A stretch of DNA of 64,000 nt from Candidatus Poseidonia sp. (GTDB lineage: Archaea; Thermoplasmatota; Poseidoniia; Poseidoniales; Poseidoniaceae), in assembly GCA_030829545.1 (NCBI GenBank), contig JAURAI010000001.1, positions 1-64,000 on the forward strand, read 5' to 3'. The position numbers were made by a program, and so were the translations under genes. Within the stretch, counting starts at the first letter, position 1, and the number at the start of each line of letters is the position of its first letter. Shown piece after piece: positions 1-10,000 of the stretch. The notes beneath the pieces are model-generated. The model made no database searches. It had not been told where the DNA came from and saw nothing but the letters and a program-made list of their open reading frames with translations.

Positions 1-696
1 ACGAAGTTCATGACAGCAGGCACGCGGTATGGAGCCCAACCCAAGGGAGAACTCGTGCCCATCACGCACAATCCTGGCGTTAATTGCGCCCATCGCATGG
101 CCAATTTGCGAGAAGTGGGATTCTTTGAGGAAGGCTGCATTGGGGCTGAAGATGTGGTGCTCGACGCCAAGATTCAACGTGCCGGTCACAAACTCTTCAT
201 CGACCCATCCAACGTTATGCCTCACCGACGACGACGCCCGTTCAAGCCCTACATGAAGCAAATGAGAAATTATGGCTATACTCGGATGGTCGCTAACAAG
301 CGCTGGCCTGAAATCGCCACTTGGTCGCACACGGCCATCGGTTTCTTCCCGCCACTTGTTGTAATCGCTCTCGCCGCCATGCTCTACGGAGCACTTTCAG
401 GTGGTGCTGAGGCCGACTTGTGGTTCAGCCTTTCAGGCGAATGGGACCTCGCCCGTGTTGCATTCCACATCCCCTTGGGACTCGTGAGTTTCTACATCGC
501 ACTCTCGTGGCTTGGGGCAGCGATTGGAACATCACCACACCGCTCCATAGGCACGGTATTTTTGGCACCGCTCTTCGTCTTCCTAGCCCAGTGGGCATAC
601 GGCCAAGGCGTCATCAAAGCCTGGCGAGAAGTCCGTCGTACCGGAGGTCGTGCTGGCGAAGGTGCTCAAATTGACGACCGCATTCGTACTGCGTGA
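1..696 (+). CDS. Glycosyltransferase family 2, C-terminal part (gene starts before the window)
   Basis: The frame is open from base 1, so the first ATG at 10 is probably internal and the 5' end of the gene is missing. The visible part has the end of a GT-A fold: a GxEDVVLDAKI-like segment (the ED motif of family 2 enzymes), then FIDPSNVMPHRRR and a Tyr/Arg-rich stretch ending in NYGYTRM, as is typical just before the membrane segments. Two or three hydrophobic helices follow (about residues 110-195 counted from base 10), and the C-terminus is basic and cytoplasmic. It probably transfers a sugar from a nucleotide-sugar to a lipid or surface glycan at the membrane. Substrate is not predictable. 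A second family 2 enzyme lies at 47152-48276 and shares the same HxEDMEV-type and RxxR-rich segment. Confidence 0.8.
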   Translation, partial: TKFMTAGTRYGAQPKGELVPITHNPGVNCAHRMANLREVGFFEEGCIGAEDVVLDAKIQRAGHKLFIDPSNVMPHRRRRPFKPYMKQMRNYGYTRMVANKRWPEIATWSHTAIGFFPPLVVIALAAMLYGALSGGAEADLWFSLSGEWDLARVAFHIPLGLVSFYIALSWLGAAIGTSPHRSIGTVFLAPLFVFLAQWAYGQGVIKAWREVRRTGGRAGEGAQIDDRIRTA

Positions 697-761
697 AAAC
701 CCACCTGTTCGCTTGGCCAAACGGGCCAATCTCTATGACTGCAGACGCATAAAACAGAGAC

Positions 762-1058
762 ATGGCGGGTCGCTCATTGGCGCAACGGTTGGTCGCTCTT
801 GACCAACCAGATCAGCGCAGTGAGGCCGAAGCCATTTGGTTTTCAGTCCGACCAGTGATGTTGTTGCTACGAGTTCTTCTTGTCGTCGCCGCTATTTTGA
901 TTGGGGAGATTTTTGACGACCTCCGAATACAAGGCTTGAGCATTGGCGTCTGGGCATTGATTGCTGGCATCCCGCTCTTTTTGCTCGTTTCAATGCTGAT
1001 CGTATACCTCGACCAGAAAACGGGCATGAACCAAGAAAAACCTGAGCCACCCGCGTGA
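762..1058 (+). CDS. Small two-helix membrane protein, unknown function
   Basis: 98 residues. A hydrophilic N-terminus is followed by two hydrophobic helices (about residues 30-47 and 61-82) and a short, proline- and glutamate-rich tail. I recognise no family. It sits between a glycosyltransferase and the start of the secreted-protein operon at 1103, on the same strand. The reading frame is uninterrupted and its composition is membrane-protein like, so it is probably a real gene. Confidence 0.55.
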   Translation: MAGRSLAQRLVALDQPDQRSEAEAIWFSVRPVMLLLRVLLVVAAILIGEIFDDLRIQGLSIGVWALIAGIPLFLLVSMLIVYLDQKTGMNQEKPEPPA

Positions 1059-1102
1059 AAGAATGACGAACAATCAAATAAGGATTCGATTAAGTTTCGT
1101 TC

Positions 1103-3595
1103 ATGAGGCCGCAGGTTCTGTTCGTGACGCTGCTGCTGCTCTTGATGAGTCAAAGCAGCGTTGTTGACGCCAAAAAAGACGGTCGATTCAACCATGCAGC
1201 GTCCGGTTGTGGCTGCCATTCTGGCGCAACCGGCAGCGTATCCCCGGCCCTGAGTGGCCTTCCCTCAGCCTACGATGCATCGACAACCTATTCACTGAAT
1301 ATCGGCATGTCCACCAGTCCTTCAAGCGGAGGTTTCAACTTAGAGGTCAGCCAAGGCAGCCTCTCAAATCCAAGTTCAGCCGCTAAAGTGAGCCCTAACG
1401 GTCTTCAAGCAACCCACAACACGTGGACCAGCACCTCATGGACCGTTGATTGGACTTCACCAGCAAGCGGTTCAGGTTCGGTGCAGTTTAATCTCGCCGT
1501 ACTCTCTGGAAACGGCCAGCAAAATACGGCTGGAGACGATTATGCCACCATGAGTACTTCACTGAGTGAAGCCATCACGGCCAATAACGCACCCTCGGTA
1601 ACTTCGCTCATCATCGAGCCCGCCAGCCCGACAACAGAAGATGACGTCTTCGTGACCTACACCTTCAGCGATGCTGACGGTGACTCCGAGTCAGGATCGA
1701 GTTTTGCTTGGTACCTCAACAACACCCTCATGCCCTCCCACGCTACTGCGACCCTTCCTTCATCAGCCACGGCGAAGCATCAATCTTGGACCGTTGAAGT
1801 CACGCCATCTGACGGAATTGATGTTGGGACAGCCGTCATGTCCCCCACGCTCACCATCGTGAATTCGCCACCAAAGATCACCAACGTTCTACTGAGCGAT
1901 ACAGCACCAACTTCCAGCACTGAGCTGACCTTCCAATACCTTTCAGAGGATGCTGACGATGATGCCGTCGACGTACAGATTCAATGGAGACTTAACGGGC
2001 AAATCGTACCTGAACTTGACAATGCTACGACCCTGCCAGCGATTGCCACACGCAGCAACGATGTTTGGTCCGTTGAAGTTCGTGGACACGATGGCGAGGG
2101 TTTTGGTGACTGGACGCCATCTACCAACGTGACCATCGCGAGTGGCAACACGCCCCCCGTTGTCAGCCAAGTCAGTCTTGCCGCACCTTCACCGACAAAC
2201 ACAACCTCGGACATATTGGTTCAATGGAATGAGATTGATGGAGACGGTGATGCCATTGTTGGCCACGAAATTACCTGGACGGTCAACGGCCAAACCATTG
2301 AGACTGCTAACGGCATGAACCCCCTCCCTGCATCGATGACGTCGAAAGGAGAGGTTTGGAAAGCAAGCGTGCGCGCTTCAGACGGCATTGGTTGGTCGTC
2401 GTGGGAAGAAAGCGACACGGTCGCCATCGTCAACGCCGCTCCGGTCATCATCAGCCTCTCCCTGAATTCGAGCAGCATGACGGTCATGCACGACCTCATT
2501 GTCAATCTTGAACTTGAAGATGTGGACGGCGATACCGTCAGTATTACATCGACCCGATGGTTCAATCAAGGACAAGAAGACCTCGCCTTTACCGATGCAA
2601 GCCTTCCGTCGTCCGCCCTCACCAAAGGAGATGTGTGGACGGTGCTTGTTACCGTAAGCGATGGAGAATCAGAAGTAAGCAGCACAAGCGAAGGGGTGAC
2701 CGTCCTCAATGCGGCCCCTTCGGTGGAGATGCAGTGGCCTGATGAGGTCACATCACTTAGTGAACTCGCGCCCCAATTATCTGCCAGTGATAGAGACGGA
2801 GATGCTGTTGAAATGTGGACCAACTGGTACAAAAACGGTTTTCGAGATGCTGGCCTTGAAAATTCAAGCGTCGTTCCCGTCGAAAAATTGGCACCCGGTC
2901 AAACCTGGACACTGCACGCGACCCCTTGGGACGGTGAAACCTTGGGTGAACGAGCCGAACACACCCTCGTCATTGCGAATCTCCCCCCTACCGCTGCTTT
3001 TGCAGTCCTTTCAACGGATGTTTGGTTCGGTGAAGAAGTGATTCTGTCGGCGGAAGCATCAAGTGACCTTGACGGAAAAGACCTCACCTATGCCTGGTCA
3101 TGGGCGATGGGTAGCGCATCGGGACAGATGCTGACGCTGGTGCCAAAGGGAGGCGTGGACTTGACCCTCACCGTGAGCGATGAATTCGGAGCTACCAACA
3201 GCACCACACAGACGCTGCAGCCGACAGTTGGACCACAGGTGCAAAACCTCATGATTGTTCACGACGGCCAAGGAAGGGTAGAACTTTCATGGTCGTGGAA
3301 CGGTGACGAAGCCGCTTTCAATATCCTGAGAGGCAGTCAACTTATTGCCACGGTCAACGAAGCATCGTTCTCAGACAATCCTCCAATGAGCGGTTTGAAT
3401 GAATACACCATTCAACCAGTGGACCAAAACCGAATCTATCGAAACGCCATGGACACCATCAGCCTCAGCATTGAATCACCTGCTGTGGAACCACCTGCGC
3501 CGTCTGCCACGGGGGGCTACGGCCTTGGCATCCTCCTCCTGCTCGGCTCTCTCCTGCTGATGCAGCGTAATCTCAACAGAGGAGGTGAACAATGA
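1103..3595 (+). CDS. Secreted, membrane-anchored multi-Ig-like protein with N-terminal Reeler-like domain and CxCH motif
   Basis: 830 residues. A signal peptide (about 1-23) is followed by a domain with C36-G-C38-H39 and then a Tyr/Gly-rich beta region (to about 155). This resembles the Reeler-like domain seen after CxxCH motifs in secreted bacterial proteins, but here the motif is CxCH, one residue short of the canonical heme-c site. About five repeats of some 92 residues follow (about 160-620), each with a D-x-DGD motif, a W-x-NG segment, LPSS..T and W.V.V..SDG: Ig/cadherin-like folds that probably bind calcium. A further PKD-like part is followed by a C-terminal hydrophobic helix (about 803-820) with a basic end. 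The stop codon overlaps the next start (ATGA), so translation is probably coupled. Likely a cell-surface protein; heme binding is only a possibility. Confidence 0.8.
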   Translation: MRPQVLFVTLLLLLMSQSSVVDAKKDGRFNHAASGCGCHSGATGSVSPALSGLPSAYDASTTYSLNIGMSTSPSSGGFNLEVSQGSLSNPSSAAKVSPNGLQATHNTWTSTSWTVDWTSPASGSGSVQFNLAVLSGNGQQNTAGDDYATMSTSLSEAITANNAPSVTSLIIEPASPTTEDDVFVTYTFSDADGDSESGSSFAWYLNNTLMPSHATATLPSSATAKHQSWTVEVTPSDGIDVGTAVMSPTLTIVNSPPKITNVLLSDTAPTSSTELTFQYLSEDADDDAVDVQIQWRLNGQIVPELDNATTLPAIATRSNDVWSVEVRGHDGEGFGDWTPSTNVTIASGNTPPVVSQVSLAAPSPTNTTSDILVQWNEIDGDGDAIVGHEITWTVNGQTIETANGMNPLPASMTSKGEVWKASVRASDGIGWSSWEESDTVAIVNAAPVIISLSLNSSSMTVMHDLIVNLELEDVDGDTVSITSTRWFNQGQEDLAFTDASLPSSALTKGDVWTVLVTVSDGESEVSSTSEGVTVLNAAPSVEMQWPDEVTSLSELAPQLSASDRDGDAVEMWTNWYKNGFRDAGLENSSVVPVEKLAPGQTWTLHATPWDGETLGERAEHTLVIANLPPTAAFAVLSTDVWFGEEVILSAEASSDLDGKDLTYAWSWAMGSASGQMLTLVPKGGVDLTLTVSDEFGATNSTTQTLQPTVGPQVQNLMIVHDGQGRVELSWSWNGDEAAFNILRGSQLIATVNEASFSDNPPMSGLNEYTIQPVDQNRIYRNAMDTISLSIESPAVEPPAPSATGGYGLGILLLLGSLLLMQRNLNRGGEQ

Positions 3596-4569
3596 TGCGT
3601 CGTAACTTCTGGGTCGTTCTGGCCACGCTCTTGTTATTCGCACCCAGTCTTGGTTCAGCGAACCCAAGCGGAGTTGGAGAAGGCGCTTTTGATGCTCAAT
3701 GCGGCGGTGCGTGTCACGGCGACGCCGACATGAATCGCTCGTCTTCTTCGATCGTCACGCTACACAGTGAATCAGTGGCATACGAAGGTTTGCTGACCAG
3801 CGTTACCGTCAGCATTGACAACATTGAAACAACACAACAAGGACTCCTCGGCGTCTTTCTTCTCAGCAGCCTTTCGGGTGCAGGGGACTTACCCTCCGAT
3901 GACGGATGGACCATCATCTCGAACAGCGAAGGGGGGACTGAAAATTATGTTGAAATCACCGTACTTCCGTCTCAAGAACAACGCAACGTCACCTGGACCC
4001 TGCGGGCTCCAACCATCGGTCAATACGAGTTGCACGGGGCCGTTCATCATGGAACTGAAGACGGCAGTGAAGCCCCCTTCTTTGGACAGAGTAATACCCC
4101 CGTGGTCGTTGACGTCGTGGTCGTTCCTGAAGACCTGCCCCGTTTGGCATCGGACTATGCACCCACCACTCAGCGCCTTCTTGGTGAAAGCACAACAATG
4201 GAACTGAAGACCGCTTCGGTTGAATCCGTCGTGGTCGAATGGAGGGTTACTGGAGGCGAAGTGCAGACGGCGGAAGTCGTGGCCTTGAACGATGGAGCAT
4301 GGTCCTTTGACCTACCGGCCTCACTTCAGCCGACCGTGGTTGAATGGCGCGCCCTCCTCGAAGGTGAAGGACCGTCACAAACGACGCCATGGTTCCAATT
4401 GCGAAGCGATGAGGCACCTTGGACGGTCGATGAAACAGCAGCATACGTGCAGTCACTTGCCCTCATCATCGTTTCCATGGCGGGTTTCATGGCGCTCCAA
4501 AAACGCCGCACAAGCCACATGCAAAAGACGGAACTTACGGATGAAGAATTTGATGGAGGTGACCTCTGA
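3592..4569 (+). CDS. Secreted, membrane-anchored protein with CxxxCH motif
   Basis: 325 residues, starting inside the stop codon of the preceding gene. A signal peptide (about 1-23) is followed by C37-GGA-C41-H42, a heme-c-like motif with three instead of two residues between the cysteines. The body is beta-rich and includes an HGAVHHG stretch that adds histidines, and a single hydrophobic helix lies near the C-terminus (about 285-305), followed by a short basic/acidic cytoplasmic tail. The design matches the preceding gene: short Cys/His segment, beta domain, C-terminal anchor. I infer that the two proteins and the membrane protein encoded next (4569-5126) form one surface complex, possibly for electron transfer or metal binding. 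No family name can be given with confidence. Confidence 0.75.
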   Translation: MMRRNFWVVLATLLLFAPSLGSANPSGVGEGAFDAQCGGACHGDADMNRSSSSIVTLHSESVAYEGLLTSVTVSIDNIETTQQGLLGVFLLSSLSGAGDLPSDDGWTIISNSEGGTENYVEITVLPSQEQRNVTWTLRAPTIGQYELHGAVHHGTEDGSEAPFFGQSNTPVVVDVVVVPEDLPRLASDYAPTTQRLLGESTTMELKTASVESVVVEWRVTGGEVQTAEVVALNDGAWSFDLPASLQPTVVEWRALLEGEGPSQTTPWFQLRSDEAPWTVDETAAYVQSLALIIVSMAGFMALQKRRTSHMQKTELTDEEFDGGDL

Positions 4570-5126
4570 TGGTCAGCTCAAACACGCTTCACGTCGTCAG
4601 CACTGAACTCACCGTTGGGTCCTTCGCAATGGCTGGAGCAGCCTTCCTCTGCGCAGGACTTGCTAGCCATCATCGGCTCGGAATGCAGCGTCATCTCAAC
4701 CTGTTTGACCATGTAGCACATTTCGCCCTCGCATTTGGTTTGTTGGCGATGCCCATGGCGATTGCTACGGGTATTGCTTCAAGCCCCGGAGACGGTATTG
4801 ACCATCCGTTGCTCATCAACAAAATGTTCATTTCATGCGCTTCTCTCGGCCTTGCCTTGGGCGTGCTGAGCGTACGATGGCAACAAGGCTCCACAATCTG
4901 GGCGGAAGAATGGGGCAAGCGTTGGCAGATGCTCGGCGGCATGGCGGCATCCGGACTGATCTTGACAACTGCCTCCTTGGGAGGGACCTTTTCTCGAGGG
5001 GAATCACTGCTGGACATGCTGCACTTGCCCTACGACTTCGTACCACTGATGCCGTTGTGGCTGTCGGGACTTGTTCTTCTTGCAGGCCTGGCCAACATGG
5101 TCACGGGCCGCCAAGCATCTGCTTGA
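4569..5126 (+). CDS. Polytopic membrane protein, DUF2231-like, possible b-type heme or redox partner
   Basis: 185 residues with four to five hydrophobic helices. Histidines occur near helix ends (H34-H35, H48, H51, H78, H157), and a conserved-looking TTASLGGTFSRGES segment follows the fourth helix. The pattern (paired histidines, Gly-rich loop) recalls DUF2231-type membrane proteins that are thought to bind heme or quinol, but the match is by eye and weak. The start ATG overlaps the TGA of the upstream gene, so three proteins (1103-5126) are translationally coupled. I infer a membrane partner of the two secreted Cys/His proteins. Confidence 0.65.
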   Translation: MVSSNTLHVVSTELTVGSFAMAGAAFLCAGLASHHRLGMQRHLNLFDHVAHFALAFGLLAMPMAIATGIASSPGDGIDHPLLINKMFISCASLGLALGVLSVRWQQGSTIWAEEWGKRWQMLGGMAASGLILTTASLGGTFSRGESLLDMLHLPYDFVPLMPLWLSGLVLLAGLANMVTGRQASA

Positions 5127-5129
5127 GAC

Positions 5130-6983
5130 TCAAAGGCCGGCCATATCGCCTGTTTGAATCGTCCACTGGCTGGCGTACACGCCACCTGAGGCAACCAAAT
5201 CATCGTGGATGCCACGCTCAACGATGGCACCGTCGACCATGGAAAGGATTTCATTGGCATTGCGAATGGTACTCAATCGGTGAGCAACGGCAATCGTTGC
5301 ACGGTTCTTTCCAGAGGAGAGCAGGTTTTCCTGGATTCGTCGCTCTGTTTCAGCATCCAATGCACTGCTGGCCTCATCGAGAATCAACAAACTTGGCGCC
5401 CTCAAAATGGCTCTTGCCAGTGAGATTCGGGCTCGTTGCCCACCGCTCAACATTGCTCCACGGTCGCCGACCATCGTATCCAAACCGTCTTCCAATTCTT
5501 GGACGAAATCCCATGCACCTGCCATCGCAAGTGCATCCTTGAGCATCTCTTCTGTGGATTCTTGGTTGTAGATGACGTTGTCACGCACGCTACCGTAGAA
5601 GAGGAAGGGGTCTTGACTGACGAAGCCTATGGCTTCTCGAAGCGAATGCAGCGTAAAGTCGGTGATCGGTTCGCCGTTGATCAGCACTTCACCGCTATCG
5701 GGTGTGTAGTAGCGCATCAATAATTTGAGAATGGTTGTTTTTCCCGCCCCTGTGTGTCCCATGACGCCGAGAAAATCCCCTGCCTCCACCTTGAAGGTGA
5801 TGCCGTTGAGGACTTTGATGGTGGTATTGGGATAGGTGAAGTAAACATCGTTGAATTCAACGGATTGAATGCCGCCTTCGAGGTCCTTGGAACCTTCATT
5901 GTCAACGATGGTGGGTTCGAGGTCAACGACAGCAAATACACGTTGGGCTGCTGCCTCACCGCGTTGAAGTTGATTGACGAGGATGCCGAAGATGAACATC
6001 GGCATGGTCATTCGTGTGCTGATAAGAAGGAAGGTCACGAGTTGGCCCGTCGTGATTTCATCTTGACTGGCAAGATATCCGCCTGCGGTCACCAAGAGCC
6101 CGAATGCTACCCCAGCAATGGCGTAAATCATTGGAATGAAGCGATTCCGATCTTTGCTGGCACCCATGGCTTGGTCACGATATTCACCCGACTGGTCTGC
6201 AACGCGACGTGCTTCCCAATTCTGTGCGTTGTAGGCTTGCACGACTGCAATGCCTGAAATCAAGTTTTCAAGGACGGCATGAATGTCCCCCGTAGACTCT
6301 CGTTGTTTGCGGTATTTTCGCTGCACACGGGTTGAGAACCAGTACACTGCAGGCACGATGAACAAGAGGGGACCAAAAAGAACGGCGGCCAATTTCAACG
6401 ACATCAGAGACAGAATGACGAAGGCGGTTGCGAAGGTGATGACGATCCGAATAATCGAAGTTGAAGAATCCGATACAACGTCCTCCAGTTGGTTCACGTC
6501 ACTTGAAAGGACGGACATGATTTGACCCGTCTGCCTGAGGTCGTAGTAAGAGGCTTCCATAGCGATGAGCGAGCGGGTGGCGTCCATTCGCAGATCGTGT
6601 TGAATGTTGTATCCGAGCGTTTGCCAGGCGTATTCGGAAATCCCCTGGAAGACAGCTAAACAGAGGAAGCCAAGGAAAATTAGGATGCCGTAGCCGTAGG
6701 CCGGGTCGCTGTGAATGGTCGTCACTAAATCTTGAACGATTTGAGGCCCTGAGAGAACATCTGTTGTGAAGTAATCGACCGCCAAACCGATTGCAACAAA
6801 TGGCATGAGGTCAAAAAATCGGGCGGCTGCATTGGCAAAAATACCTGTCGCAACCCGTTTTGGATATTTTTTGGCATAGGGAACGACACGCCAAATTTGA
6901 CGACCGAGCACTGGAGCGCCCTCGTTGAGGTCCTCAGGGCTCATTGCATCCTTACCGGTTTTAGATGCATGTCCTCGCGTCAT
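5130..6983 (-). CDS. ABC exporter, fused permease-ATPase (MsbA/MDR type)
   Basis: 617 residues, the normal length for a half-transporter. The N-terminal half holds six transmembrane helices; the C-terminal ATPase has Walker A (GHTGAGKTT), signature (LSGGQRARISLARA), Walker B (LLILDEASSALD) and the H-loop (AVAHRLST). It should work as a homodimer that exports a lipid, peptide or drug-like compound. Met14 (MSPEDLN) is an alternative start. It is convergent with the three-gene secreted set (stops 3 bp apart) and divergent from the large protease at 7096, with a shared 112-bp intergenic region. Substrate is not predictable; export of a product linked to surface biogenesis is possible. Confidence 0.92.
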   Translation of the reverse strand: MTRGHASKTGKDAMSPEDLNEGAPVLGRQIWRVVPYAKKYPKRVATGIFANAAARFFDLMPFVAIGLAVDYFTTDVLSGPQIVQDLVTTIHSDPAYGYGILIFLGFLCLAVFQGISEYAWQTLGYNIQHDLRMDATRSLIAMEASYYDLRQTGQIMSVLSSDVNQLEDVVSDSSTSIIRIVITFATAFVILSLMSLKLAAVLFGPLLFIVPAVYWFSTRVQRKYRKQRESTGDIHAVLENLISGIAVVQAYNAQNWEARRVADQSGEYRDQAMGASKDRNRFIPMIYAIAGVAFGLLVTAGGYLASQDEITTGQLVTFLLISTRMTMPMFIFGILVNQLQRGEAAAQRVFAVVDLEPTIVDNEGSKDLEGGIQSVEFNDVYFTYPNTTIKVLNGITFKVEAGDFLGVMGHTGAGKTTILKLLMRYYTPDSGEVLINGEPITDFTLHSLREAIGFVSQDPFLFYGSVRDNVIYNQESTEEMLKDALAMAGAWDFVQELEDGLDTMVGDRGAMLSGGQRARISLARAILRAPSLLILDEASSALDAETERRIQENLLSSGKNRATIAVAHRLSTIRNANEILSMVDGAIVERGIHDDLVASGGVYASQWTIQTGDMAGL

Positions 6984-7095
6984 GAAATCATGGCCATGCT
7001 TGCTATTCTTGAACCCTCGCTAAGAATGCAGTTACATGCAAGCAGCCTGACCGAACAGGCAATCTTTCATGAGGTAAGTCTGTGTAGAGGAGGAC
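6984..7095. promoter_or_regulatory. Divergent intergenic region with nested inverted repeats
   Basis: This 112-bp gap separates the ABC exporter (minus) from the S8 protease (plus). It contains two nested inverted repeats: GCTTGC (6998-7003) with GCAAGC (7038-7043), and inside them ATTCTT (7005-7010) with AAGAAT (7022-7027). A separate small hairpin is formed by GCCTG (7045-7049) and CAGGC (7056-7060). A clear ribosome-binding site, GAGGAGG, lies just before the protease ATG at 7096. Operator function is inferred only. Confidence 0.45.
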
Positions 7096-10000
7096 ATGCT
7101 GACCAGTCGCCGCCCCAGTTCCATCCTCCTCATCGGTTTGATGCTGCTCCAACTCATGGCTCCTATCGCCATGGCGAATGGAGGGCAATCAACTGATATT
7201 GAGATGGAAACCGATGCAGATTTGGAACTGCTCTCCATGCTGAATATTCAACCAAGAGCGGACAGTGAACACGGTTGGTCGTCGAGCGAAGATGCCACGG
7301 ATACAACACACCTGCTTTACCGCGATGTTTCGTTGCTCTCCCCTACGGAATGGACGCAACAAACGGGCGAGGAAACCGTCAGGGGCTTCCACATCCTCAG
7401 TCACGCATATCCAGTCCCTTCACAGTGGTTCTACGACCTCGCTGATGAAGGAATCAAGTGCCATTCATTCCTTCCACCGACTGGTTTTCACTGTGATGTC
7501 AACGGCAAAACGCCCGCTCAACTTGCGTCCTTGGACGTTCAAGGGATGGCCGTCATGGACGCCACCGACAAAATTCGTACTGACCTCGCTCGTGGCTTGC
7601 TCGGCATGGAGATGGACATTTCCAACCCCTTCGTCAACCAAGAAGGTGCCATTGTCAACGTGGTTCTTTCGGGAGAGGAACTCCCAGAGGGAATCAACGA
7701 ACGAAGCAGCATCGCCTTGGATGCGCATTCAGGGCGTTTTGCCACCATGGCGATTGACGCTGAAGGCCTGGCTTGGCTTGCCGCCCAACCCGAGATTGAA
7801 TGGATTGAAGCAAAACCCTTCTTTGAAATATTGAACAGCAAAGGAATCGAGGTCATGCACGTTGATGACCTATGGGACAATACCAACATGGCCAGCATCG
7901 ACAGCGGCTGGAATGGACTGGACGGGACGGGCATCATCGTCACGGTAGCCGACACGGGCCTTGACAACGGTGTCAACAATTCGAACATGCATCCCGATTT
8001 CCGCGACCACATAACGGGCATCCTTTCCTTCCCCCCTCCCGCTTCAACCTGCACCTATTACGGAATGAGCCCGTGTGGTGACGATGCTGAGGATAAACAC
8101 GGTCACGGCACGCACGTTGCGGGTTCGGTTCTCGGTGACGGGACTCACAGCAACGGCGACATTATCGGAGCGGCCCCCGAAGCACACCTTCTCTTCCATT
8201 CCATTGCAACCACCCGCAGCGGGGCTGAGGAGTTGCTCGGAATACCCAACGACCTCGATGATTTGTTCAAACTCGCATGGGCCAACGGGAGTCGAGTTCA
8301 CACGAATTCATGGGGTTCAGGTGTCGCAGGTCAATACACGACCTCGTCAATGCAAGCCGACAGCAGTGCACGAACATACGATGAATTGGTGATTCTCTTC
8401 GCCGCTGCTAACGAGGGCGTTGATACCACTCCACGTGACGGTGAAATCGATTTGGATTCGATGGGCTCACCGGCAACTGCCAAGAATGTACTCACCGTGG
8501 GTGCCAGTGAAAATGCACGTGCGAACATGACTTGGACGTGGGGCAGTACGAAATACGGCTCACCAATTTCATCGGATAAATTAGCCGATAACCCAGAGGG
8601 AATGGCAGCATTTTCCTCCCGAGGACCGACCGATGACGACCGCCTTAAACCTGACATTTCTGCTCCGGGAACGATGATTCTATCTGCAAAATCTCGCAGT
8701 ACCTCTGACGTGGGATGGTTGGGTCATAACGCAAGTTACACCTACATGGGTGGTACGAGCATGGCAACACCACTTACGGCAGGAGCGACGGCCCTTTTGT
8801 TGGAACATCTCATGCTAAACTTGGGAGAAAGCAATCCAACTTCTGCACTCGTGAAGGCAATCTTCACCGCAAGTGCTCACGATATGACTGGACAATACAG
8901 CTCGTCCACGAATGGCGCAGGTGAAACCGCACCAAACGACCACGAAGGATGGGGGCGGGTCAACATGTCACAAGCCCTCAATACATCGTGGTTGCAAAAC
9001 CAATCGGTTTCAACCAATGACGACCGTGGATGGTCGTTTAACGTGCCTGCGAATGCAGAAGACATTCATTTCGCACTCTCTTGGACCGATCCAGCTTCAA
9101 CGCCTGCGGCTTCCACGAACTTGGTCAACGATGTTGACTTGGCGGTCAAGAGCCCTACCGGAACTTGGACCAACCTGAGCAACAATCTCGACAATCTTCT
9201 CGGAATGACACTGACTGCTCCTGCCCAAGGTACGTGGGAAGTTCATGTCGTGGGAACCAGCATTCCTACTGGTCCACAATTCTTTGCTCTCGCACTTACG
9301 GGCGATTACAGCCTCACCAACCTCACACAAGACGCTGATTTGGACGGATACATTGACGAAGATGATGACTGCAACACGACTGCTGGAACATCCAACCAGG
9401 ACCGTGATGGATGTCCTGACACCGATGGGGACGGATATTCCAATCCCGATAGCGGATGGACCGTTAACGACGGCGCAGATGCCTTCCCGTCCGATGTCAC
9501 TCAATGGGCCGACACCGATTACGATGGATATGGAGACAACGCTGCTGGTAACGAGCCCGATGCTTGTAGCTCAGTCGCTGGCAACTCCACGGGCGACCGT
9601 TACGGTTGTACGGACACCGATGGGGACTCCTTCTCAGATGCTGATAGCGGATGGACTGCCTCAAACGGGGCCGATGCCTGTACCAGTGTTGCTGGACCAT
9701 CAGACCAAGACCGAAACGGATGCCCAGATAGTGACAACGACGGTTATTCTGACCCCGACGGCTCGTGGGGCGTAGCGCTCGGCGCTGACGCGTATCCCAA
9801 CGATGCCACACAGTGGGTCGATAGCGACGGTGACGGATACGGCGACAACCCACCTCCAGCAACAACGGGCGATGCTTGCCCCTCAAGCAGCGGGTTGTCC
9901 AACCAAGACCGATACGGCTGTGCTGACACAGACGGCGATGGTTACTCTGACCCCGATTCAGGATGGACGGTCGCTGCAAATAATGCAGATGCCTTTGTTT

